A DNA stretch of 22,756 nt from Pseudomonadota bacterium. GTDB taxonomy: Bacteria; Pseudomonadota; Alphaproteobacteria; Rhizobiales; Xanthobacteraceae. A program made the translations under genes and the position numbers. Below, piece by piece: positions 1-6,795 of this stretch (position 1 is its first letter; each line of letters begins with the position of its first letter). Location of the stretch: contig JAEWHT010000148.1 of the NCBI GenBank assembly GCA_023387695.1, positions 1 to 22,756 on the forward strand. Reading direction: 5' to 3'. The notes below the pieces were generated by a model. That model was given only the letters and a program-made list of their open reading frames with translations, was not told the origin of the DNA and did not search any database.

Positions 1-68
1 GCGATCACCCGAAGTGGCAGGCGGTGCGCTGGCGCTGCGAATACCCGCACACGCACGACAAGGCGTGA
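1..68 (+). CDS. C-terminal end of an unidentified protein (partial)
   Basis: An open frame enters from the left edge, with codons in phase from base 3, and stops at TGA 66-68. About 21 residues are visible, ending in CEYPHTHDKA. The Trp/Arg/His-rich composition and a stop just before a hairpin fit a genuine C-terminus better than a chance frame. The fragment is too short to identify. It converges with the gene at 106-459 on the other strand. Confidence 0.4.
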   Translation, partial: DHPKWQAVRWRCEYPHTHDKA

Positions 69-100
69 GCCGCTACTCGAGGCTCCTCAGGATGAGGAGA
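69..100. repeat. Hairpin, probable fragment of a Bradyrhizobium dispersed repeat; possible bidirectional terminator
   Basis: CTCCTCA (83-89), loop GGA, TGAGGAG (93-99) form a perfect 7-bp stem between two convergent genes. The flank CGCTACTCGAGGCTCCTCAGG resembles the CTCATCCTGAGGAGCCGCGTAGCGG-like palindromic repeats common between genes in Bradyrhizobium. That resemblance is from memory, not a search. There is no clear T-run, so terminator activity is inferred from position only. Confidence 0.4.
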
Positions 101-105
101 GGGAG

Positions 106-459
106 CTACTTCGTGCAGTCCTTCAGATCCTTGTCGGCGATCGAAAACACTGCATCGGCCTTGATCTCGATATCGCGGACCACGCATTGCCGTGAGCTGG
201 GGTAGCTGACCTTGGCGTCGTAGCGGCCGGGCTCGACGCCGGTGATGCGCAGCCGCTCGTCGTGGTCGACTTCCTTGTCCTTGTCGTTCAGGCACTGGTT
301 CGGACCCCAGTCGGTCTTGCCAGTGGGAGAGAGCTGGAAACCGGAGATCGTTTCGCTGGTGAGGTTCCAGAGCCGGATGCCTTTGCCCTTGGTCTGCGCG
401 AGCGCCGCGCCCGGCATCGCAACCAACAGGATGCCGATCGCAATCAGCTGACGGCGCAT
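106..459 (-). CDS. Small secreted acidic protein, last gene of NitT/TauT-like ABC operon
   Basis: This 117-residue hypothetical protein has a clear signal peptide (residues 1-22, ending GAALAQ) and three cysteines (56, 92, 115). The ATG at 459 is preceded by GGGAGGT at good spacing, so it is preferred over the longer frame. The mature part begins KGIRLWNLTSETISGFQL and contains a dense acidic stretch, D59-K-D-K-E-V-D-H-D-E68, followed by RLRITGVEPGRYDAKV, which looks like a beta-sandwich core. I recall similar short exported proteins in Bradyrhizobium and Methylobacterium but know no function. It starts 47 bases after the ABC ATPase gene and is probably cotranscribed with the importer. The acidic run could bind a cation, but it is not a canonical EF-hand: the usual glycine is missing and loop position 12 is leucine. 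Confidence 0.8.
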   Translation of the reverse strand: MRRQLIAIGILLVAMPGAALAQTKGKGIRLWNLTSETISGFQLSPTGKTDWGPNQCLNDKDKEVDHDERLRITGVEPGRYDAKVSYPSSRQCVVRDIEIKADAVFSIADKDLKDCTK

Positions 460-506
460 GGTGACCTCCCTCGACGATCTCGTTTGATGCAGTTGACCAC
501 GAGTGG

Positions 507-1217
507 TCATTTCGATTCAAGCGGCAACGCCGCAAGCTCCGTCCTGATCCTCGCGAGCTCAACCTCGCTGCGCTCGGCGCGTGGCACCGAGATCGGCACC
601 TCCCGCACGATGCGTGCCGGGCGCGGCGACAGGAAGTACAGGCGGTCGCCGAGACGGATGGCATCGTCGAGGCTGTGGGTCACGAGTAACGTCATCACCG
701 AGCGGTCAGCCACCAGCGTCGCGATCTCGTCGCGCAGACGGCCGGCGAGCGCATCGTCGAGCGAGGCGAGGGGTTCGTCGAGCACCAGCAGATCGGGCTC
801 AACGGCAAAGGCGCGAGCGAGCGCCACGCGCCGGGCAAGACCTAGCGACAATTCGCCTGGGAAATGGCTGCGATGTGCGTCCAGCTCCAAAATCTTGAAC
901 AGCTCGGTGAGTTTCGCGTCGGTCACGTTGGGCGCCGCCAACCTCACATTCTGCTCAACCGACCTCCACGGCAATAGCCGCGGCTCCTGGAACACCATGC
1001 CGATCCGCGCCTCCTGCGGGCGCGCGACACGGCCGTCGAAATCACGATCGAGCCCGAGGATGATGCGCAGCATCGTACTCTTGCCGCAGCCGGACGGTCC
1101 GATCAGCACGCCGACCTCGCCCGATTGAAGCGCGAACTTCATCGGCGACAGCACCTCGTGCGTTCCGCCCGCGGCGCTTTTGTAGGTCTTGCCTGTGATC
1201 TCGACCTCAAGCCGCAC
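507..1217 (-). CDS. ABC transporter ATP-binding protein, NitT/TauT (SsuB/TauB-like) type
   Basis: This 236-residue cytoplasmic ATPase would energise the importer formed with the next two genes upstream. Visible motifs are Walker A GPSGCGKST (40-48), the Q-loop in MVFQEPRLLPW (about 75-84, typical of nitrate/sulfonate importers), Walker B LLVLDEP (143-149), the D-loop SLDD, and the switch histidine in LVTHSLDDA. The ABC signature is odd: it reads LSLGLARR (123-130) where the family has LSGGM/LSGGQ, so the first glycine is leucine. The start is GTG at 1217, overlapping the permease stop by 11 bases and implying translational coupling. The family is confident; the substrate cannot be read from sequence. 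The location suggests a role near quinoprotein metabolism. Confidence 0.9.
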   Translation of the reverse strand: MRLEVEITGKTYKSAAGGTHEVLSPMKFALQSGEVGVLIGPSGCGKSTMLRIILGLDRDFDGRVARPQEARIGMVFQEPRLLPWRSVEQNVRLAAPNVTDAKLTELFKILELDAHRSHFPGELSLGLARRVALARAFAVEPDLLVLDEPLASLDDALAGRLRDEIATLVADRSVMTLLVTHSLDDAIRLGDRLYFLSPRPARIVREVPISVPRAERSEVELARIRTELAALPLESK

Positions 1218-1944
1218 GGGGCCGCCACCGCGTTGCGCGGGCCTCGAATGGCTGCACCAGTGCCGTCTCGATCACGAGCACAACCGCGGCGAATGTCAGG
1301 GAATAAGCGAGCAGCCGTGGCGTGTCGAACAGCTGGAAGGCGACGCCGATCTCGAAGCCGACGCCGTTCGGACGGCCCAGTAATTCGGCGACCAGCACGA
1401 TCTTCCACACCAGCGACAGGCCCGAGCGGGCGGAGGCTGCGATATAGGGCGCTAGCTGCGGCAGCACGACGTGGCGGAAGGCGCGCCAGCGCGGCATCGC
1501 AAACACCGTCGCCATTTCGTCCAGCGAACGGTCGAGCGCGCGTGTGCCCTCGCGCAAGGTGACGACCGCGGTGGGCAGCTTGTTGATGGCGATGGCGGCG
1601 ATGGCCGCGGCCTCGGTGAGTCCGGCCCAGATATAGGCCAGCACGATCACGACCAACGCCGGCAGGTTGAGCAGCAGGATCAGCCAGGGATCGCCGAGCC
1701 GGTCGGCGAGCTTCACCCGTCCCATGAGGTAGCCGATGGCGCTGCCGACCGACATCGCCAGCACGAAGGCGAGTGCGACGCGCGCGAGCGTCGCGCCAAG
1801 ATGCAGGAACAGCGCGCCGCTTGCGGCTTCCGCGATGATGACGTTCAGCACGGCGGGCGGTGAGGGCAACTTGGCGCCGCCGACGAACAGCGCGGCAATC
1901 CACCAGATCGCGAGGAACAGGGCGAAGGAGAGAAGACGCAGCAC
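1207..1944 (-). CDS. ABC transporter permease, NitT/TauT (SsuC/TauC-like) type
   Basis: This 245-residue inner-membrane permease has several hydrophobic segments, starting at LLSFALFLAIWWIAALFVGG. It contains the EAA-type cytoplasmic loop of binding-protein-dependent importers (AINKLPTAVVTLREGTRALD, then DEMATVFAMPRWRAFRHVVLP). The frame is open further upstream, but those residues lie inside the binding-protein gene and lack membrane character. The chosen start is GTG at 1944, one base after the binding-protein stop, with GGAG just upstream. It overlaps the ATPase gene by 11 bases at its end. The order binding protein, permease, ATPase is standard for this family. Substrate unknown. Confidence 0.85.
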   Translation of the reverse strand: MLRLLSFALFLAIWWIAALFVGGAKLPSPPAVLNVIIAEAASGALFLHLGATLARVALAFVLAMSVGSAIGYLMGRVKLADRLGDPWLILLLNLPALVVIVLAYIWAGLTEAAAIAAIAINKLPTAVVTLREGTRALDRSLDEMATVFAMPRWRAFRHVVLPQLAPYIAASARSGLSLVWKIVLVAELLGRPNGVGFEIGVAFQLFDTPRLLAYSLTFAAVVLVIETALVQPFEARATRWRPRAA

Positions 1945-1945
1945 C

Positions 1946-2935
1946 TCAGTCTCCGGGGACTGCGTGATAGAAGGTGCCGGGATCGAGCTCGGCTGCCGGA
2001 CCGACGAGGTCGCGTCCTCCGATCTCGGCCAGAACGCGGTAGAGCACGCGCGCATCTGCCTCCTCGTCCGCGATGCTTCGGCGCGGAATGCCGTCGCGAT
2101 AACGATCGCGGTATGTCCTAAGCATCGTGGGATCTGTCGCGCCGGTGAGCGGGGCGATCTTGTCCCAGGCCGCTTCCGAGGTGACCAGCAACTGCTTGGC
2201 CTTGCGGGTCATGGCGATGAAGCGTGTCACGGCATCGCGATGGCTCGCGGCCCAGCCCTCGTCGAAGACATAACCGACCGCAGACACCGCGCCCTTGGCA
2301 CCTAACTTCGGGAGGATCTCCTCGATGCCGGCAAGGCGCCGAAATCCCTTGGCCTCGAGCTGGGCGCAGAAATTCCAGAAATTGAGGCTCGCATCCATCT
2401 CCCCGTCGAGCGACTTGGCTGCGATCAGGGGCGGGGCGCCATAGACGATAGTTGCATCCGACTTCAGGTCGATGCCGTCCTGCTTCATCCGGGCCTGAAG
2501 CAACAGCCAACTCTTGTCGATCGGGCCGCCGCCGACGGCGAGCTTGCGGCCCTTGAGGTCAGCGAGCGTCTTGATCGGCGAGGCCGCCGGCACCATCACC
2601 GCGCCGAGCGCGCTGGAATAGGGATAGAAGGCCAGCTTGGCGCCAAGTGCGCGCTCGCGCGACACCCAGAGCCAGTCCGATAGCATGATGTCGGCATTGC
2701 CAGCGCGCAGCGCGATCTTGCCGGCTTCGGGGCTCGCAAGCTCGGTGACCTCGAGCGCCAGATTGGCCTCCTTGTCGAGCCCGGCCTCACGGATCGTCGC
2801 CAGTTCCCAGGAGAACGTTCCGGTCTTCTGCACCGCCAGGCGGATGACATCAGCGGCATGGGCTATCGGACCCAGCGCCAGCATCATCGCGAGCACTATT
2901 ATTCGTGCCAAAACTATCATCACCTTGTGAGCCAT
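1946..2935 (-). CDS. ABC transporter substrate-binding protein, NitT/TauT-like
   Basis: From ATG 2935 this is a 329-residue periplasmic protein with a signal peptide ending GPIAHA (residue 27). The mature part starts DVIRLAVQKTGTFSWEL and has the layout of NitT/TauT/ThiY-like type II binding proteins: early statements about EAGLDKEANL, then GNADIMLSDWLWVSRERALG and TLADLKGRKLAVGGG, the usual hinge-region motif. An upstream ATG at 2971 (with GGAAG) would add 12 residues to the n-region; AGAGGA lies close to the chosen ATG, so the start is not certain. First gene of a four-gene operon with permease, ATPase and a small exported protein. Ligand unknown; no sulfonate, nitrate or thiamine gene is nearby, so a ligand tied to the quinoprotein system is possible but unproven. 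Confidence 0.85.
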   Translation of the reverse strand: MAHKVMIVLARIIVLAMMLALGPIAHAADVIRLAVQKTGTFSWELATIREAGLDKEANLALEVTELASPEAGKIALRAGNADIMLSDWLWVSRERALGAKLAFYPYSSALGAVMVPAASPIKTLADLKGRKLAVGGGPIDKSWLLLQARMKQDGIDLKSDATIVYGAPPLIAAKSLDGEMDASLNFWNFCAQLEAKGFRRLAGIEEILPKLGAKGAVSAVGYVFDEGWAASHRDAVTRFIAMTRKAKQLLVTSEAAWDKIAPLTGATDPTMLRTYRDRYRDGIPRRSIADEEADARVLYRVLAEIGGRDLVGPAAELDPGTFYHAVPGD

Positions 2936-3007
2936 TTCCTCTGACAGAGTGCTTTTCAGGACAATACGCATAGCATAGCTTCCATCGCAACCAGCGGGAG
3001 GACGCTC

Positions 3008-3367
3008 ATGAGGTTTGCGGGACAGGGACGACCGATTGTCGCCGCTCTGGTCGTACTCGCGGCGACCGCCTATGCGGCCCGCGCCGAGGAGGCCAATGAC
3101 TATCCGACCTCGGCGCGCGCGGAATATGTCTATGGCTGCATGAAAGCCAATGGCGAAACGCGGCAGGCCATCGAGCAATGCTCGTGCTCGATCGACGTGG
3201 TCGCCTCGATTGTCTCCTACGAGCGCTACGTCACCGCCGAAACAGCGCTCAGCATGTCGCAGGTCCGCGGAAATCTCGGCACCCAGTTCCGGACATCAGA
3301 ACAGGCGAACGCGGCCGTGAATGATCTGCGCCGAGCGCAGGCCGAGGCCGAGGTGAGGTGTTTCTGA
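3008..3367 (+). CDS. Small secreted four-cysteine protein, quinoprotein-cluster associated
   Basis: This 119-residue hypothetical protein has a signal peptide ending TAYAARA (about residue 26). The ATG at 3008 is preceded by GGGAGG at good spacing. The mature part is about 93 residues and mostly helical in character, with cysteines at 44, 58, 60 and 118 (YGCMKAN, QCSCSID, VRCF), enough for two disulfides or a small metal or cofactor site. It stands between the NitT-like importer (divergent) and the SoxYZ-like carrier (convergent, 14 bases away). I recall proteins of this look beside xox genes in Bradyrhizobium but cannot name a family. The spacing of the cysteines does not match a c-type heme site (no CXXCH). 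Function unknown; periplasmic location likely. Confidence 0.8.
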   Translation: MRFAGQGRPIVAALVVLAATAYAARAEEANDYPTSARAEYVYGCMKANGETRQAIEQCSCSIDVVASIVSYERYVTAETALSMSQVRGNLGTQFRTSEQANAAVNDLRRAQAEAEVRCF

Positions 3368-3381
3368 TTTCTCACCCTCCC

Positions 3382-4200
3382 CTAAGTCCCCGGCTTCTCC
3401 ACGTCCCACTCATTGCGGAACACGTGCCCATCCGTGTCCTTGGCCTCCGCGCGGAAACGCTTGGCGCCGTTGGAGACATAAGTGAAGCGGAGGTTGGGAT
3501 CTTCCGAGATCGAGATGCCGCCTTCCATCGACAGCACGGGGCTGTCGTCCTGCGTCAGCTTCAGCTGGTTGATGAAGAAGGCGGGAATATAGAGCTGCGT
3601 GACCTGATCCATCTGCAGGCCGGAATTGTTGGGATGGCCGATCATGATCTGGGCTTCACGGATGCGGCTTGCCGGCGCGTCCTCACGCGCGAACTGGCGA
3701 TAGCGCATTTGGCCGAGGTGGTTCTTGGCCTCCTCGGCATTTTTGCCGGCTGGAGCCGAGCAGCCGCCTGAAGCCTTCACGTAGACTTTGGAGACGTAGA
3801 GCTGGCCGTCGCTGAGTTCGGCGACTGCATGCACGTCAGTGTAGTTGTTGACGCGCACGCGCGTGGAGATCTCGCTGACATTGGCATCGGGCCCGAGATC
3901 GAATTTGGCGGCCATCGGCGCCGGATTGCGATCGATCACCAGCGTGATCGACCGGATGCGACGGGCATCTGCGGGTGACAGCTTGCTGCGCAGGGTCACC
4001 GGCACGATCGCGGCATCCTCGGCGCGATAGGGCATCTCGATAGCGATGACATCGTTACCGTCGTTCATCGGACGGTTGCTGAAGATGTCCTGCACCAGGC
4101 CCGGCCAGGGATCATAGGCCTCTTCGGCGCTCGCAGGCAGCGCGAAGGCGGTGCCGAGCAATGCGGCCATCAGGATCAGGCGGCGTGTGCATCCCATCAT
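3382..4200 (-). CDS. Quinoprotein dehydrogenase-associated SoxYZ-like carrier
   Basis: This 272-residue exported protein (signal peptide ending LPASA, residue 25) fuses a SoxY-like N-terminal half (YDPWPGLVQDIF onward) to a SoxZ-like C-terminal half (REAQIMIGHPNNSGLQ onward). In true SoxYZ the SoxY cysteine in GGCGG carries sulfur intermediates covalently. Here the equivalent is GGCSAP with Cys147, at the boundary between the two halves instead of at a free C-terminus. The architecture matches the family annotated as quinoprotein-associated SoxYZ-like carrier, recurring beside PQQ dehydrogenases with a zinc metallohydrolase, which is exactly the gene upstream (77-base gap, same strand). Start: ATG at 4200, with ATG 4197 and TTG 4206 as alternatives. 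What Cys147 carries is unknown. Converges with the gene ending at 3367. Confidence 0.9.
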   Translation of the reverse strand: MMGCTRRLILMAALLGTAFALPASAEEAYDPWPGLVQDIFSNRPMNDGNDVIAIEMPYRAEDAAIVPVTLRSKLSPADARRIRSITLVIDRNPAPMAAKFDLGPDANVSEISTRVRVNNYTDVHAVAELSDGQLYVSKVYVKASGGCSAPAGKNAEEAKNHLGQMRYRQFAREDAPASRIREAQIMIGHPNNSGLQMDQVTQLYIPAFFINQLKLTQDDSPVLSMEGGISISEDPNLRFTYVSNGAKRFRAEAKDTDGHVFRNEWDVEKPGT

Positions 4201-4277
4201 GGTCAAGGTCCCCAGAGTCAGCGAAGCTGATCTCTCGCGCGGACGAAGCAGTGTTCAAACGTAAGGTAGCGCGGCTG

Positions 4278-5204
4278 CTACTCCCATTCAATTTCAGAAA
4301 ATGCTGCGGTTGCGTTGCGGGCGTTGTAGTCGTCGAACAGTTCCCAATGCGGCCGTTCTGTCGCGGCGGCCTTCTCGGCGGCAGTTCGGATCAACTCGCC
4401 CTTCTTGTTCGATAAACGGACATCCGTCAGCAAGGTTGAGAGGTAGCGCCGCTCATCGGTCAGCGCTGCAGGCCAATCGCTCACAGGGCCGTGACCGGGA
4501 ACGACGCGGAGCGCCGGAATGGCCTCCAGCTCTTTCAGCAAAGTGAGCCATCCACGGATGCTGCCATCCATCACCGGAATGTGGCGGAGAAAGACGAGGT
4601 CGCCGGCGAACAGAGTCTTCGTCGTCTCGTCGAAAACGGTCAGGTCGTTGTCGCTATGCGCGGCCGGCCAGGCCCGCAAGGTCAATCGGCGCGACCCGAG
4701 ATCGAGCGTCATCGTGTCCTTCACGAGCACCGTGGGCGGCACAATCTTCACGGGATCGATCAATTCGCCGCCCATGATGCGCCTGAAATTGTCGAGATAA
4801 TACGGCCCGCGTGTCGCCAGCGCCTGTGGCAGCTTGCTGTGGCCGACGAAACTGGTTCCATCAGCCACGAAGGCGGCATTGCCGAAGACGTGGTCGGGGT
4901 GCCCGTGAGTGTTGATGACGTAACGGATCGGCTTGCTGGTATGGGCCCGCACCGTGGCGAGCAATTCCTCGCCCTCACGCAGGCTGCCGCCGGTGTCGAT
5001 CACGGCCACCGCATCCTCGCCGACGATGAAGCCGACATTGGCAATGTCGCCCTCGTTCTCGCGGGTCATCAGGGCGATGGTCCCGGAGTGCACGAAGATT
5101 CCGGGGGCGACTTCGCTCACAGGCAATTCGGCCGCCCCGGCGCGTGCTAGCGTCGCTGCCACCAGCAGGGACAGGGCTGCGATCTTTGACGTGAGTTGCG
5201 ACAC
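4278..5204 (-). CDS. Quinoprotein relay system zinc metallohydrolase (MBL fold)
   Basis: This 308-residue exported metallo-beta-lactamase-fold hydrolase has a hydrophobic signal region up to about residue 25. The two-metal site is complete: H100, H102, D104 and H105 in THGHPDH, H183 in AAHSDND, D202 in FAGDLVF and H238 in PGHGP. The early IDTGG motif (69-73) is also typical. The start is GTG at 5204, with GGCGGAAAA upstream. It belongs with the SoxYZ-like carrier directly downstream; this pairing defines the quinoprotein relay system, where the hydrolase is thought to release or process something held on the carrier cysteine. That chemistry is inference from the Sox analogy. The fold is certain; the substrate is not. 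The spacing and the exported form favour the relay hydrolase over a glyoxalase II or SoxH-type enzyme elsewhere. Confidence 0.9.
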   Translation of the reverse strand: MSQLTSKIAALSLLVAATLARAGAAELPVSEVAPGIFVHSGTIALMTRENEGDIANVGFIVGEDAVAVIDTGGSLREGEELLATVRAHTSKPIRYVINTHGHPDHVFGNAAFVADGTSFVGHSKLPQALATRGPYYLDNFRRIMGGELIDPVKIVPPTVLVKDTMTLDLGSRRLTLRAWPAAHSDNDLTVFDETTKTLFAGDLVFLRHIPVMDGSIRGWLTLLKELEAIPALRVVPGHGPVSDWPAALTDERRYLSTLLTDVRLSNKKGELIRTAAEKAAATERPHWELFDDYNARNATAAFSEIEWE

Positions 5205-5331
5205 TTTTCCGCCTCAGTTCAGGATTTTGACGCATTGCACTGCAGCACAACAAGCCAACGCCAAGTTTGGCAAACAGGGTGCGTCCTTGCGTTGCATGGA
5301 TAGCATTCGAATGAATTGAGGAGGAAGCGCG
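5205..5331. promoter_or_regulatory. Divergent promoter region with GCCAA-GT-TTGGC palindrome
   Basis: The 127 bases between the divergently transcribed hydrolase and xoxJ-like genes must hold both promoters. A perfect inverted repeat GCCAAGTTTGGC lies at 5260-5271, about 60 bases from either start, a plausible regulator site. AGGAGG at about 5320 is a strong ribosome binding site for the gene at 5332. No confident -35/-10 pair was assigned. Confidence 0.4.
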
Positions 5332-6210
5332 ATGGAGGCCGGACGACATCGTCGCTGGTTGTTCTTGCTGTGTCTGATGACGGCGTCGTGTGCGATCGGC
5401 GAATTCGCCCGTGCGCAGACGAATGATGGTGGCGACCTCTCGTTCGAGCTGGTCGATCCCAAGGTGCTGCGTGTCTGCGCCGATCCGCGCAACATGCCGT
5501 TCTCAAACGAGAAGGGCGAGGGCATCGAGAACAAGCTCGCCGAGCTGTTCGCCGACAAGCTGCAGAAGAAGCTCGACTACGTCTACTTCCCGCAAGCAAC
5601 GGGCTTCGTGCGGATGACGCTGGGCGCGCATCGCTGCGACGTCATCATGGGCTTCCCGCAAGGCGATGACATCGTGCAAGGGACGAATCCCTACTACCGC
5701 ACGACCTATGCGCTGGTCGCCAAGGCCGGAAGCGGGCTCGAGGATGTCGACACGCTCGAGGATCCCAAGCTCAAGGGCAAGCATGTCGGGATCATCGCCG
5801 GCACGCCGCCGGCGACCAACATGGCGATCGCCGGATTGATGGGCGATGCCAAGCCCTATCCGCTGATGATCGACACGCGCTACGACAATTCGGCGCAGGC
5901 GATGATCGACGATCTTACCTCGGGGAAGATCGATGCCGGTGTGCTGTGGGGCCCGATGGCCGGCTATTACGCCAAGAAAGTTGGCGCGATGCATGTGACG
6001 CCGCTGGTGAAGGAAACCTCTGGTCCAAAGCTGGTCTATCGCATCGGCATGGGCGTGCGCGCCGCCGACCAGAACTGGAAGCGCCAGCTCAACAAGCTGA
6101 TCCAGGAGAACCAGGGCGAGATCAACAAGATCCTGATCGACTTCGGTGTGCCTCTGCTCGATGAGAACGATCGGCCGCTCGGTGTGGAGGCGGCCAAGAA
6201 GGCGCCATGA
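5332..6210 (+). CDS. xoxJ: Quinoprotein dehydrogenase-associated periplasmic binding protein, XoxJ-like
   Basis: This 292-residue exported protein (signal peptide ending GEFARA, about residue 28) has the type II periplasmic-binding fold. Family marks are VLRVCADPRNMPFSNEKGEG (from about 45) and the segment around HRCDVIMGFPQGDD with Cys102, leaving Cys49 and Cys102 free to pair. XoxJ (like MxaJ) acts on the dehydrogenase, probably during its activation or assembly; it is not a transporter part and no permease accompanies it here. The ATG at 5332 has AGGAGG seven bases upstream. The stop overlaps the next start (ATGA). In methylotrophs xoxJ usually follows xoxF and xoxG; neither is in this window, so the partner enzyme must be encoded elsewhere or outside the left or right edge. 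A relative serving another PQQ alcohol dehydrogenase is also possible. Confidence 0.88.
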   Translation: MEAGRHRRWLFLLCLMTASCAIGEFARAQTNDGGDLSFELVDPKVLRVCADPRNMPFSNEKGEGIENKLAELFADKLQKKLDYVYFPQATGFVRMTLGAHRCDVIMGFPQGDDIVQGTNPYYRTTYALVAKAGSGLEDVDTLEDPKLKGKHVGIIAGTPPATNMAIAGLMGDAKPYPLMIDTRYDNSAQAMIDDLTSGKIDAGVLWGPMAGYYAKKVGAMHVTPLVKETSGPKLVYRIGMGVRAADQNWKRQLNKLIQENQGEINKILIDFGVPLLDENDRPLGVEAAKKAP

Positions 6211-6779
6211 GATGGCCGCTTGCCGCTGCGCTGGTCGCCGCCACGCTGGCGGTACCGGTGTTGGCGCAACAGGACTCAACACGGCAGCAGGAGCCGTTCG
6301 AGCCGGATGGCTATCGCACCGACAATTACCGCGCGCCGGTGCCGGCGACGCTGGAAGGCGCGCGCGTGCTGACGACGGCAGAGGCCGAGACAATCTGGCG
6401 CACGAAGAGCGGCGCTTTCATTGACGTGCTGCCGCGCGCGCCGAAGCCCAAGAACCTGCCTGCGGGCACAGTGTGGCGAGATGCGCCGCGGCGAAACATT
6501 CCGGGCAGCATCTGGCTGCCGGACACGGGCTATGGCGCGCTGCCGCCGGCCATGGACGATTACTTCCAGCGCGGCCTCTCGCAAGCCACGCACGGCAACA
6601 AGGCCGCGCTGGTGGTGATCTATTGTCTCGCCGATTGCTGGATGTCCTGGAACGCCGCCAAGCGCGCGCTGGCGTATGGCTATGCCAATGTCGCGTGGTA
6701 TCCGGAGGGCACCGACGGTTGGGAGCATGCCAAGCTGCCCACGGAGGACGCGCAGCCGGAGCCGCGGCCTGAGCAGTAG
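6207..6779 (+). CDS. PQQ-dependent catabolism-associated CXXCW motif protein (rhodanese-like)
   Basis: This 190-residue exported protein has a signal peptide ending VPVLA (residue 20). The C-terminal half looks like a rhodanese domain: FIDVLPR (71-77), IPGSIWLP (98-105), then the active-site-like YCLADCWMSWNAAKRAL. The cysteines are at 140 and 144 with Trp145, so the motif as read here is C-x3-C-W although the family is named CXXCW. Cys140 sits where rhodaneses carry their catalytic cysteine. Known members occur with PQQ-dependent alcohol catabolism genes; the molecular role is unknown, and a redox or sulfur-handling role is an inference. It overlaps the xoxJ-like gene by four bases (ATGA) and is followed by a long hairpin repeat that probably ends the transcript. 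Confidence 0.88.
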   Translation: MRWPLAAALVAATLAVPVLAQQDSTRQQEPFEPDGYRTDNYRAPVPATLEGARVLTTAEAETIWRTKSGAFIDVLPRAPKPKNLPAGTVWRDAPRRNIPGSIWLPDTGYGALPPAMDDYFQRGLSQATHGNKAALVVIYCLADCWMSWNAAKRALAYGYANVAWYPEGTDGWEHAKLPTEDAQPEPRPEQ

Positions 6780-6795
6780 GCCGCGCTCTCTCCCC

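Noticed and set aside
262..1128. 288-residue plus-strand frame opposite the ABC ATPase
   Set aside because: It is the antisense shadow of the ATPase and small exported gene; low-complexity Arg/Ser composition and no domain or ribosome binding site.
3008..3367. c-type cytochrome (XoxG candidate)
   Set aside because: Exported and cysteine-bearing, but there is no CXXCH heme motif.
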